From positions 4,032,001 to 4,096,000 of the forward strand of contig NC_051107.1 of NCBI RefSeq assembly GCF_901709675.1: a stretch of 64,000 nucleotides of DNA, written 5' to 3'. Positions within the stretch are counted from its first letter, which is position 1. Each line of letters opens with the position of its first letter. The stretch is from Syngnathus acus (Eukaryota > Chordata > Actinopteri > Syngnathiformes > Syngnathidae). The position numbers and the translations under genes are program-made. The notes beneath the pieces are model-generated. The model did not search any database and was not told the DNA's origin. It worked only from the letters and a program-made list of their open reading frames with translations. Positions 50,413-60,000 of this stretch are shown one piece after another.

Positions 50413-50490
50413 GGGGTGAGGTAGTAGGTTGTATAGTCTTAGGGTCCTTCCCAAACTGTCACATGACTATACAACTTACTGTCTTTCCTG
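50413..50490 (+). ncRNA. mirlet7a: let-7a-type microRNA hairpin
   Basis: The mature 5p arm starts at 50417 (TGAGGTAGTAGGTTGTATAG). Its first 21 bases equal let-7a; base 22 is C rather than T. The 3p arm from 50467 (CTATACAACTTACTGTCTTT) pairs with it across a loop of about 28 nt. Seed GAGGTAG is intact. let-7 represses growth and stemness genes after transcription. It is the left member of a pair, as human let-7a-3/let-7b between WNT7B and PPARA. Confidence 0.95.
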
Positions 50491-50618
50491 AAGCGACTGT
50501 CAAGGCGGCGGCGGCGGCACCAAAACTGTTGCAGCATGTAAATGGCTTTTTTTTTTCCCCCCGTCAACTCGGATCTCACTTTGCCACGGGCCTCGCCGGT
50601 GATTTACGGTGTTCGTAC

Positions 50619-50703
50619 AGGGTGAGGTAGTAGGTTGTGTGGTTTCAGGGTTGTGATTTTACCCCATCAGGAGCTAACTATACAACCTACTGCCTTCCCT
50701 GGA
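50619..50703 (+). ncRNA. mirlet7b: let-7b microRNA hairpin
   Basis: The 5p arm at 50623-50644 is identical to mature let-7b (TGAGGTAGTAGGTTGTGTGG then TT). The 3p arm at 50678-50699 (CTATACAACCTACTGCCTTC) is the usual passenger. The mature starts of the two hairpins are 206 bp apart, on the same strand, so they are probably cut from one primary transcript. Confidence 0.97.
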
Positions 50704-50852
50704 GGGCAGCAATTCGTCCTAGGAGCCGCACGTCACCCTGCTCCAAATGCGTCAAACGGCGCTTTGACGTCAGCGAGCGCACCCGTGGTGAGTTTTACTC
50801 AGAATTATTTCAGTATTTGCGTCATGGATTGCAACTGTTTTGTTCTAAGATG

Positions 50853-50858
50853 AATAAA
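50853..50858 (+). terminator. Poly(A) signal candidate after the let-7 pair
   Basis: AATAAA 150 bp downstream of the let-7b hairpin on the same strand. It may end the primary microRNA transcript. Confidence 0.4.
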
Positions 50859-51289
50859 GACCGGAGACAAAGGTTTGACTCATTTATTTTAATGCCTGAA
50901 TGAGCTCATTCAATCCACAAGTGAAATATTGAATGTCTCAAGACCAACAAATAATTTAAGTAGCGTGCATTGTAGGCACGTCCACCTCGAAATTGTGGTT
51001 AGCTGGTGATAAGCTTCAGCTTCTAGTCAGTAAAACTGGATGGATTTCATTTTTTCCCATTAAATTCTCCAGATCATGATCACACCCTTGACGCGCATCC
51101 TCAACAGTAGAGGGCGCAACACACAACGCATGGAATGCCTTTTTATGAAAGCATTCATAGTACACGCTAAAACATGAAAAACCGCTAAACGTTCTTTTCC
51201 TGAATTTAAATTACAGTTTTACCCAAACGTTTTTATCTTTTGTTAAGATTACTTGAAGTTTAATCATTTTACAACCCGGAAGTGTTAGC

Positions 51290-51526
51290 GCTCCCTGCCC
51301 TGTGATTGGTCCAAACTATAGGTGTGTTAGGAGGTGTGCTCTTTACAGTTGTCCCCTTTGACGTCATTTCCTCCGAAAGCGCGAAGAGTGTTGACTGAAT
51401 CCAGGCCGGAGTAGGACGCTCCCGAAGCGGCTGCGCTGATCCAAACGTCTCGCTGTCCGTCTTCGCAGTCAAACGAGCGCCCCCGGGATTTGTCATCTGG
51501 AAATGCTCGGCAGCCAAATCTCTGCG
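51290..51526 (+). promoter_or_regulatory. Candidate ppara promoter and 5' noncoding exon
   Basis: An inverted CCAAT box (GATTGGTCC, about 51303-51311) precedes a GC-rich stretch. An exon-like block at 51469-51526 ends TCTGCG/GTAATA. The ppara coding exon at 52683 has its own acceptor 27 bp before the ATG, so at least one upstream noncoding exon must exist, and this block is the nearest good candidate. Confidence 0.35.
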
Positions 51527-52059
51527 GTAATACAAACATTATCAAGTTGACTCGTTTTTTTTTGTTGCAAGTGTGATTATGAGCCCCTAAGAGGATTTCC
51601 GCCCTCGCTTGTGATGGGCTTGGAAAGTTTTGGACCAGTTTGTTCTCGCAACTATTTCGAGTCGTTTGATGACCTTGTCAGACATGAGTGGGCAGTTCAA
51701 CCCAATATATTTTGAGTTTGGACATTAAACAACCCTTATAGCAGGAATTAAAAACAAACAACAGGAATAGGGGACAGCTGTACCCAGCTGATCACATGAT
51801 GTCTAGATTTTGGTTCCCCCTCGTTTGTTGTGCATCCATGTTTCTTTGTTGACATGCAAAGCTCTTGCTTCCTCTCCTGCGACCTAAAGATAGCAACCTT
51901 GTCCGCTTGGGAAGTAAAAAACAATGAATGCCTGATCAGGTTACACATAACATTAGGTGCACCTTAAGTGCTATTTCAAAAACTTCCTTCTTTTGAGATT
52001 TGATAAATTGTCCTCCCCCTCCTCTTTTCTTGGGTTGTATTCTACCACTTGTGAATATT

Positions 52060-52072
52060 TGACCTTTGACCT
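52060..52072 (-). promoter_or_regulatory. Perfect DR1 nuclear-receptor element (PPRE/HNF4-type)
   Basis: The plus strand reads TGACCTTTGACCT, so the minus strand reads AGGTCA-A-AGGTCA, an exact direct repeat with one-base spacing, flanked 5' by TTTG. DR1 sites bind PPAR-RXR and HNF4 dimers. It lies about 640 bp upstream of the ppara start codon, probably in the first intron or proximal promoter. A DR1 through which HNF4 and PPARA control the gene is known for human PPARA. Confidence 0.6.
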
Positions 52073-52375
52073 CAAACAAAGATGTTTAATCTCTTTTTAG
52101 GGTGTTAATTGTACTCCACCAAGTGGTAAAAAAAAAAAAAACTTACACAATGCCAGCTCCGGAAGTTATCCCACTTTAATGTGACCCACTTGAACTCACC
52201 TGTTTTGTTTCCCCCCCCCCAAGTTACGTGTTTGGAGGCGTTACAATGTTCTGCAGGACGCGACATGTCCTGCAGACATGCTGAACGCACTAACACTGAA
52301 TAAACAAGAGTGGATCGATTTAGAGCTCCTTGTTTGTCGGTTGTTTTGTATTAGTGGATGGATGTATAAAAGTTA

Positions 52376-52436
52376 AGGTGTCAAACTCGTGGCACGGGGG
52401 CCAGATACGGTCCAATCACAAGAAAGTGGCACCGCC
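52376..52436 (+). repeat. Possible hAT/Charlie-like transposon end remnant
   Basis: GGTGTCAAACTCGTGGCACG followed by GGGGCCAGATACGGTCC resembles the ends of hAT-type non-autonomous elements common in vertebrates. No matching inverted end was securely found; GGCCTGCGGCTCGAGG near 53752 might be related. Confidence 0.25.
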
Positions 52437-52709
52437 TCGCAATTCCCATCCCTGTTGTTGTAATGTGGAATCGAGGTCCGTTCTGCACTACATTAACGTC
52501 AGAACATCTGCCGGAGTCAATTACTGGAAGTTGTGTGGGGGGGGGGGGTCGGAGAATGGCTCAAACAGATGTTCCGGCACGCTAGCTATACCACATTGGT
52601 GTTTCTTTTTTTACGGCAATTTAACGGCCATCTTCTTGAACACAAAACTGATCAGGTTTCACTGCTGTCTGCTTTTTTGTAGTCTGGTGAGTGAGGTCAG
52701 CATCCAGGC

Positions 52710-55700
52710 ATGGCAGGGGACCTCTACTGCCCCCCGTCCCCATTAGGGGACTCCCTTTTGGACAGCCCCCTGTGCGCTGACCTCATGGACGATCTTGGCG
52801 ATATATCCCAGTCCGTCAGAGACCAGGCTCTGGGGTTTGATTTCCCGGAGTACCAGAATCCTGGTTCGGAGTCGGAGAGCTCCATTGCACTGGGTGAGTT
52901 GTCAAAAAAAAAAAAACTTTGCCCACGCCTGATTTATTGCATAATAGCGAACCTGAAAAAAAGGCCACTGTGGTGAAAGGTTAGCGTGCAGTCCTTTTTG
53001 TAAATTGTGCAAAAGGTCAACGAACGTACCTGTCTTGTTTGACAGACACTTTAACCCCGGCTTCCAGTCCGTCACCGGGGGGCTGCGGGGAGGCATCGCG
53101 GCCTGGTGAGGTCTCGGGCCCCCTCAGCTTGGAGTGCAGGGTGTGTTCGGACAAAGCGTCGGGGTTCCACTACGGCGTGCACGCCTGTGAGGGCTGCAAG
53201 GTGAGCCTACAAAAAAATTGCATTTGGGTCACCATACGTGCCAGCGAGCCCAGGTCGGCAAGGCCGTGGCCTCAGTTGACTCGTCACCTCCCTCCGGCTT
53301 GGCTTCCGGCCAGCCTCAGTGACGTTCATGCACGCGCGCGGAGCAATGCCACCTCTCGTGGAAAATTGGCCGGATGTCATCAAAGGGGCAGAGCCGCCTG
53401 ATTGTTGGCTTTTTCCGTAAGGGCGCTCGTAAAAGGTCACAAGAGGTGCGAGTCGGCGACGCACGCCACACTTTTTGATCGTTTGACGTGCCGGCTAGTC
53501 CGTGCACGTCAGAAATTCGACAGCTGTCCTGTTCATGGAAAAATCCACCGTGTGCGGCCGTCAGCAACGTGTTGGTATTATTCCTCGCTACAATTGCGTG
53601 TTGATTTAAAATGGCTACAATTAAGCAGATTATTTTTCCAGAGCTCAATGTCCAGCCACGTTTATTTATGTTTTACACCAAACTTTTTTTTTTTTTTTTT
53701 CTTTCTACGCAGCCTATCTAGGCAGCAAGCCAGTTAGCCTCAAATTACATGTGGCCTGCGGCTCGAGGCTAAGTCACTTGAATGCTCACGCCATCTGTAA
53801 CAAAGTAAGAGAGCTTCTTCCTACTGATTGCACAGTAATCTGAGCAAAGCCTAATGAGCGTCACTGCGGCATTTACCAAATGCAGCTGTACAGGATGCTA
53901 ACGTTACAGGCCAGGGGAACTTCACTCCATTCACTTTCCACCAGTATGCTTGACTGTTTTTTGTTTTCTTCAAAATGCAGAAAATGTGCCACAAGGTTCC
54001 GTTCTCAGCCCCCCTCACACTCTAATACGTTTATTCATGTTTACGACTACTTGCTGTGTTTTATGCCCTCGCCAGGGTTTCTTCAGGAGAACCATCCGGC
54101 TCGGGCTGGAGTACGACAAGTGCGAACGCCATTGCAAAATCCAGAAGAAGAACCGCAACAAGTGCCAGCACTGCCGCTTCCACAAGTGCCTTTCGGTGGG
54201 CATGTCTCACAACGGTAAGGCCGAGGTGTTCGGGGTTTTCAATTCCACCTCAGGTGCGGAGTGTAAAAAAATAATAATAAATGCGAGTAAAACAAAAATC
54301 CACTTGGGAACCGGATTTGTTAGCACTGAATGCGGCCCCATGTGCACAAGCACAGGAGGTGACCCGGGTCAACGGGTTTCACATCGCTGGAGCGTTCCGC
54401 TGACAAAACACAGCCCCCCCCCGTATAGCCGGTGCACATCTGGCTTGTCATCAACAGCGGGGTCGCGGGGTTCGTCCCCCCCGCCGTCTTCGGAAAGCCG
54501 AGACGCAGGCAGCGCCTGCCCTATTCGTTAGCCAGCTCGTTTACGTACGTGAGGTTGAAAGGATGTCTCGACTCAACAGCCATCCGCTTCGGCCGCATGC
54601 CCCAGGCGGAGAAGATCAAGCTGAAGGCGGAGAGCAAAATGGCGAAGAAGAAGAAAGAGGCGAGCCCGGCGCTGTCCGACCATCGGGTGCTCGTCGGGCG
54701 CATCCACCGAGCCTACATGAAGAACTTCAACATGAACAAAGCCAAAGCGCGGCTCATACTCACCGGGAAGAGCAGCGAGCCGGTAAATCCGGCGACGGAC
54801 GCGCTCGTTCTCATCATCTTCACCTCACCTCCTTTTCTTCTTCCTCTTCAGCCGTTCATCATCCACGACATGGAGACGTTCCAGCTCGCCGAGAGGACGC
54901 TAGCGGCGTCCAAGGGGGACGACGCGGAACCCGAGTGCAGCCTCTCGGCGGAGGTCCTGGTTGCCGCCGTGGGGTGCAGCGGGCTCCGGCAGAGGGAGGC
55001 CGAAGCTCGTCTCTTCCATTGCTGCCAGAGCACCTCCGTGGAGACGGTCACCGAGCTCACCGAGTTCGCCAAAGCTATTCCCAGCTTCCAGAACCTGGAT
55101 TTGAATGATCAGGTACTTGTGAGCTTTTCAATCATCCTTCACGCTTAACATTAAATGCCGATTTTTTTTTCCATAGGTGACTCTCCTCAAGTACGGTGTT
55201 TACGAGGCTCTCTTCACGCTCCTGGCCTCGTGCATGAACAAAGACGGGCTCCTGGTGGCGCGCGGCGGCGGCTTCATCACCCGCGAGTTCCTCAAGAGCC
55301 TCCGGCGGCCCTTTGGCGACATGATGGAGCCCAAGTTCCAGTTCGCCGCACGCTTCAACTCCCTGGAGCTGGACGACAGCGACCTGGCTCTCTTCGTAGC
55401 CGCCATCATCTGCTGCGGAGGTGAGTAGACACCTGGCGGAGATGATCGTTTTGGGTCTTCACTCCTCCATTTGTATTCGCAGACCGTCCGGGTCTTGTGA
55501 ATGCGGCGCTGGTGGAGAGGCTCCAGGAAGGAATCGTACAGGCGCTACGGCTCCACCTGCAGGCCAACCACCCCGACGACGCCTTCCTCTTCCCGAGGCT
55601 GTTGCAGAAATTAGCCGACCTCCGGGAACTGGTGACGGAGCACGCTCAGTTGGTGCACGATATCGAGACCACGGAGGACACCTCGCTGCACCCCCTCCTC

Positions 55701-55727
55701 CAGGAAATCTACAGGGACATGTACTAA
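52710..55727 (+). CDS. ppara: PPARA nuclear receptor
   Basis: Ligand-activated transcription factor (NR1C1) that binds DNA as an RXR heterodimer and drives fatty-acid oxidation genes. Seven coding exons: 52710-52893, 53046-53200, 54076-54214, 54580-54782, 54852-55112, 55177-55420 and 55483-55727. They total 1431 nt, or 476 aa (human 468). The DNA-binding domain spans exons 2-3: [20 protein letters not shown] with P-box CEGCKGFFRR, then [19 protein letters not shown]. The ligand-binding domain has [20 protein letters not shown] and ends [13 protein letters not shown], the AF-2 helix. The hinge is Lys-rich (MAKKKKEA), and an extra segment around [13 protein letters not shown] enlarges the early ligand-binding domain. 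PPARA is preferred over PPARB/G by its wording and by the 22q13-like neighbours. The a/b teleost copy is not assigned. Confidence 0.95.
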
Positions 55728-56292
55728 GAGTTATTTTTTAGGACAAAATGAGCCAGAAAAGAAAAAGTTAAATAGTGCCTAAATAGTGTTGCAGCCAAGG
55801 TCTCAAACTCAAGTTTAAATCTTTATCATGCAATATTTAAAACTTATTTTTGACGCGTGACCACTGTGAAATTAGCGAAGGAACCAGTAGTTGAGTTTCT
55901 TTTATTTTTGAACTGTAATTCTAACCCCCTTGAATTAACCACTGAATTCCACTTGAAGCAATCATTTAAAACTCGCATGCTTCATACCCTTTGTACAATC
56001 TTTCATAAATACAAAATACTATGTGCCAGTATGAATCATTTGTTTTAACAAGACAATAATTGTATGATTCTGTACAAACTTATTTTCAAAAATGTATATA
56101 AATATTGTTCTAAATTTTATGCGTTTAAATGTGTGTTGCACTTATTTAGCATGTTTTACGATTAATCTCAATGGTTGGATAAATTGTTATTATTGACATT
56201 TCTCTCCAGTCCGCTAGGTGGCGGTAAAGCTTCACCCAACAACATTTCCGCAGCTACAGCCGCGTCATTCGCGTCTTTCACTTAGCAAAACA
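55728..56292. other. ppara 3' UTR and cdpf1 promoter
   Basis: AT-rich, with no other gene. The last 100 bp before 56293 should hold the cdpf1 5' UTR; the spacing is short for two independent genes on the same strand. No clear poly(A) signal was picked. Confidence 0.4.
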
Positions 56293-56920
56293 ATGGAAGA
56301 GAGTACACACGAAAACCGTCAAAAAACATTTACATGCCAATTGTGCGATTTACGCTGCCCTTATACTTCCTACGGACAGAAACCACCAAACACCAGAGCC
56401 ATTGTGTAAGTGAAAAAGGAAGCAGCGTACGGTGTGTGCTAGCTATGCTAACGTTGTTAGCCACTACCCACTATAATTTATTTAATCAGGTTGCTGGAGG
56501 AGTGCTATGTGACGAAAGACCCCTTCAGTCCAGATAAGGAGAAGTTTCTCGTTTTGGGTTCCAAGTGCAGCTTGTGTGGCGTCACTGTATGCGTTGGTTC
56601 GGTAAGATTTGTCGAAATATCATTTAAATGCTCCATGAATGATTTGAAGGCAACACCACGCTCCAACTTCCACTTGGTAGTCACGTGATGCAATGTGCTG
56701 AGTGTGCATTAGTGAAATAAATGTACTTTTTACACGCTTCACACTTATTGACTGTGAGCTCCTGCATTGACTGTAAACACACGCGACCATTGATTCTCTC
56801 AACTGGCAGGATTGCAGTCTGTTCTACACCAAGAGGTTCTGCCTGCGCTGTGTCAACAAAAACCTGCAGCAGTTTCCCCGCCAGATCCGGACCGAGCTGG
56901 CCAAGAAGCCGCCGCAATAG
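56293..56920 (+). CDS. cdpf1: CDPF1, cysteine-rich DPF motif protein
   Basis: Small conserved protein of unknown biochemical role. Three exons (56293-56405, 56490-56601, 56810-56920) give 336 nt, or 111 aa. The DPF motif is seen in YVTKDPFSPDKEKFLVLGSK. Four Cys pairs (CQLC, CSLC, DCSLFY, CLRC) suggest zinc binding. The sequence FTCQLCDLRCPYTSYGQ followed by PPNTRA matches the human protein. It lies just after ppara on the same strand, whereas from memory the human gene is on the opposite strand to PPARA. Confidence 0.92.
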
Positions 56921-58182
56921 GTTTACAGTCCTTTTTTTTTTTTTTTTTTTTACGTAAACATAACATGGGACACTTCAGCACCACCATTTTTTGTTACTCT
57001 TATGCTTGAGAGTGAATTCTACTATTTTCTTTTTTTTAAAAGAAACTTTCAACTCCTATTTATCACCTGTGAGCTGGTCACAAGATGTTATTGACCTTCA
57101 ATACTGCAGGAACAGTTTAAGTTTTTTTTATTGTGACGCCTCTTATCTGCACTGATTGGATTTACCGCGATTCAATCAAGTTGTTTACGAGCTGCTGAAA
57201 TTGGATCAACCGGTACTTTGTCAGCTCGCCGGCACACAGATCAGCTGATGCTTGTGATAGTACTACGCTGCCCCTGCTAGCAATTCGCCTTGCAAGTCTT
57301 TACAGCACAAAAGATTACAGTTCTTTGGATCAATGATTAAACTGCTGTAAACAAAAGAGAAACTAATTTGTACATTACAATTACATTTTGGACTATCGGT
57401 TCTCTTTATTGACATGTAAAATAAAATGTATTTTATGATTAGAATATAAATCTCAGTAAATCTGCCCTCTTGTGCCCCCTGGTGGCTGTCAGCAACATAG
57501 GCGTGACCTCAGAGCAACCCGATTAGAAGTTTAGTGGCGATGCCGCGACGTCATGTCATTTTTTGGGGTGTTAAAAAACTACAGTCGCTTGTTTCCTTTC
57601 AAACTTGGGGCAAATGACGTTTTATTTTCACTCGTTCATCTCTTTAATCCATTCACGGATAAAGGAGCTGTGATGTATTTTGATTCTGCTTTGCTTTATA
57701 ATTGGAGGGTTTTGATGCCAAGACGCGACTGATTTTTTGGAGCCTTTTGTCAAAAAACAATATTTGAAGACAAGGTAGGAAAAGAATCTTGAGGTTGTGT
57801 TGATTTAATCCGGGTTTTAAAGCGTGCTGCTTTAAGAGCGTCTCGCTCCGTGGGCGGGTCAAAGCAAGCGCGCAAGCCAATGAGCGCGCTCCTCTGTTTA
57901 AATAGTCCTTCATGTCAACTTGCCTTCTTCACTCACGGTTCACTCTTAACGCCATGTTGGCTCTTGCGACCTGACTTCTGCGTGTGCGCTTTGCAGAACT
58001 TGACAGGAGTGCTTTATAAATCTTTCGTGCCTTTTTTTGTGGATTTTTTTTTAAAAAGCTTTTTTTGATTATTTTATTTTGCATGGCGCACTGGAGTACG
58101 CGCGTTGCATTGGTGTTGTGACATCGCAAGGAATATTAACAAGGGATTTGAGATTTGTTGTTGTTGTCATATGTGCAAGAAA
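56921..58182. promoter_or_regulatory. cdpf1 3' side and cdkn1b promoter
   Basis: AATAAA at 57419-57424 may end cdpf1. Upstream of cdkn1b a compact promoter is visible: a GC box (GGGCGGG, about 57852-57858), CCAAT (57877-57881) and a TATA-like TTTAAATAG (57897-57905). Transcription probably starts near 57930, giving a 5' UTR of about 250 nt. No gene lies in between. Confidence 0.55.
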
Positions 58183-58834
58183 ATGTCAGACGTGCGCCTT
58201 TCCAACGCCAGTCCGCCGCTGGAGAGGGTCGACGCGCGGCAGCAGGACCGCCCCCGACCCCGGGTGTGCAGGAACCTCTACGGCAAACCTGACGAGGTCC
58301 ATGCCCATTTGACGGCTACCCTGGAGGATGACAAACGCAGGCTCGTGGACCAGTACAATTTCGACCCGGACCAAGGTCCGCTCCCGGGTGGGAACTTTCA
58401 GTGGACGGAGGACCGGGAGGCTCCGGATTTCTACTCCCGACCGCCGCACAGGAGGCGGGGGCCACTTGCGGAGGACTCCCGGGATTCGGCTCGAGGCCAA
58501 AACAGAGACTCTTCGAAGAAAAGACCGTCGGATGCTGCAGGTGACAAAAAACAAGCACACGCCTTCTCCAAGCATCTTTTGCGGATTTCCTCCTTTTTGG
58601 CGAACTCGGTTTTTTTTAGGGGGGGGGGGGGGGGGCGTCGAGGACGTGCAACTCTGCACAGCGACACCCCCACCCTACTAATCCTTCCTCATCCTCCCTT
58701 TCCTCCTCCTGACGACTCTTTCGCTCCCGCCAGGTCTGTCGAGCGAATGCACGACGAAGAGGTCGCATTCCGGGGAAGACGACGACTACGAGCCGCCCAC
58801 GGGCGCTGGAGGTCGGGCGGGGGAGGTCCAGTGA
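58183..58834 (+). CDS. cdkn1b: CDKN1B (p27Kip1) cyclin-dependent kinase inhibitor
   Basis: Nuclear inhibitor of cyclin-CDK2/4 complexes that holds cells in G1. Exon 1 (58183-58540) opens MSDVRLSNASPPLERVDARQ, very close to p27. The cyclin-binding motif is CRNLYG (usually RNLFG). The CDK-binding part reads QYNFDPDQGPLPGGNFQW then DFYSRPP, keeping the Phe-Tyr that enters the ATP pocket (Tyr88 equivalent). Exon 2 (58734-58834) adds GLSSECTTKRSHSGEDDDYE and ends at TGA, total 152 aa. If the donor CCA/GTGAGA at 58830 is used and joined to 58932-58998 after a good acceptor, the frame continues to a stop at 58996-58998 and gives 173 aa. The usual p27 C-terminal QTPKK phospho-degron is not seen in either form. 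An in-frame upstream ATG at 58105 is less likely. Human p27 has 198 aa. Confidence 0.88.
58619..58636. repeat. Poly(G) run in cdkn1b intron 1
   Basis: About 18 consecutive G bases in the 193-bp intron between cdkn1b exons 1 and 2. It may form a quadruplex in RNA near the 3' splice site. Confidence 0.9.
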
Positions 58835-60000
58835 GAGGTCAGAGCGTGTCATTGAACGCACCACATCATCTCATCATCTATCTATTATCAGACTGGAAAA
58901 CATTTCTCGTATCTCGCTTCTTCTTTTGCAGACGGCATCATGGAGAAGATCCCTCAGAAGAGCCCATAGGAAGGCAATCGAGGCTGCACAAGCACTGAAA
59001 TATGTACACTATCGAGGTTTGGCTCTTATTAATATTATTTTATATTCTTAAATGGCCTCAGAAGCAGCAGACAATGTAGCAAGACATGTGCAAATTGATT
59101 ATTATCCTCCCTGACCCTCCCTTATGTTAGTGTTCTTACTACCTATGTATGTTTTTTTTTTTTAAATATGTAGCACATAAAAAGCATTCTGCTTTTCATA
59201 CCTGTGTTTTTTAACATGTGTGAATTTTGACACGGGGGGGGAATTGCAGTGCAATTTCCACCCTAAAAAGATGTTTCTTGTACAAGTGGTCATTAATGTG
59301 TCATTATTATTCAGGTATTCCACTTTATGGAGGTAAATGCAGATTTCAACAAGTCAGGGTTGTATGGAAACTTAAATGTCTTTTGTTTCTTTTTTATGAC
59401 GGCTTTATGTGTGCCAGTGTTTTTCGCTTGTTACACTGGCAAGGTTCCATCTTAACTGGCCACAAAAGATAACGTTTACAAGGTCTCCTGATATGCCCCC
59501 TTTTATTTCATAATTATATCTGTATAAAATCAGGGTTTTGCCAAAGTGTGTGCCTTTTTTGCCTGAGCAATATTTGACCAAATTTCACAGTATTTGCCGA
59601 TAATCCTAAGAAAGAAAAATTATGTCTGTATTTTGACCGGCTTATACTGCAGCCGTTTTGTTGAACTGTGGTGTCCAGATAAAAAATGTTTTTTGAAAAA
59701 GAAAAAAATCACTGGGCTACTTATGCAAATATGTGAAATTCATGTGGAACATGTAATTGCACTAAAGTTTTTGTGTAATAGGCAGAAAAACAAAGTTGCA
59801 CTGCCTCAGCGAGGGTGTTAACTCTGAAGTGTACCTGTGTGCCTTTTTTGTTTTTGAAAAACACTGAAAAATTATACTAACTTATTTATGGTTTTGTTCG
59901 TGTGGGTGTTTATAGGGCTTTTCCAAAGCGACATTTTGTTTTCTTTTTTGTAAATATGTTTAAATCATTGTTTTTCAAAGATGAATAAACTGTTGAAAAA
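58835..60000 (+). other. cdkn1b 3' end and 3' UTR
   Basis: Contains a probable third exon starting at 58932 (acceptor CTTCTTTTGCAG) and an AT-rich 3' UTR. It ends at an AATAAA signal at 59984-59989. TTTTTGTA-type U-rich elements are frequent, fitting the heavily regulated p27 3' UTR. No other gene is seen. Confidence 0.55.
59984..59989 (+). terminator. cdkn1b poly(A) signal
   Basis: AATAAA following GATG, about 1.0 kb past the third exon start, at the end of a U-rich 3' UTR-like stretch. Confidence 0.55.

Larger units (their letters stand above)
39978..50858 (+). ncRNA. Candidate spliced host transcript of let-7a/let-7b (possibly also ppara 5' exons)
   Basis: Seven short plus-strand blocks or hairpins lie in order. 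Exon-like blocks with pyrimidine tract, AG acceptor and GT donor are 39978-40027 (donor GTAAGT), 41543-41622 (GTGAGT), 46690-46769 (GTGAGT), 49280-49315 (GTTCGT, weak), 49431-49498 (GTACGT) and 50299-50335 (GTAAGT). The let-7 hairpins follow at 50413-50490 and 50619-50703, then AATAAA at 50853-50858. None of the blocks shows a conserved protein. Human has a let-7a-3/let-7b host lncRNA in the same place between WNT7B and PPARA. The blocks could instead be alternative 5' UTR exons of ppara. Splice sites are seen; the transcript is inferred. Confidence 0.45.

Noticed and set aside
58105-58182. Upstream in-frame ATG for cdkn1b at 58105
   Set aside because: It would add a Cys-rich stretch absent from p27. 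The ATG at 58183 gives the conserved MSxVRxSNxSP start.
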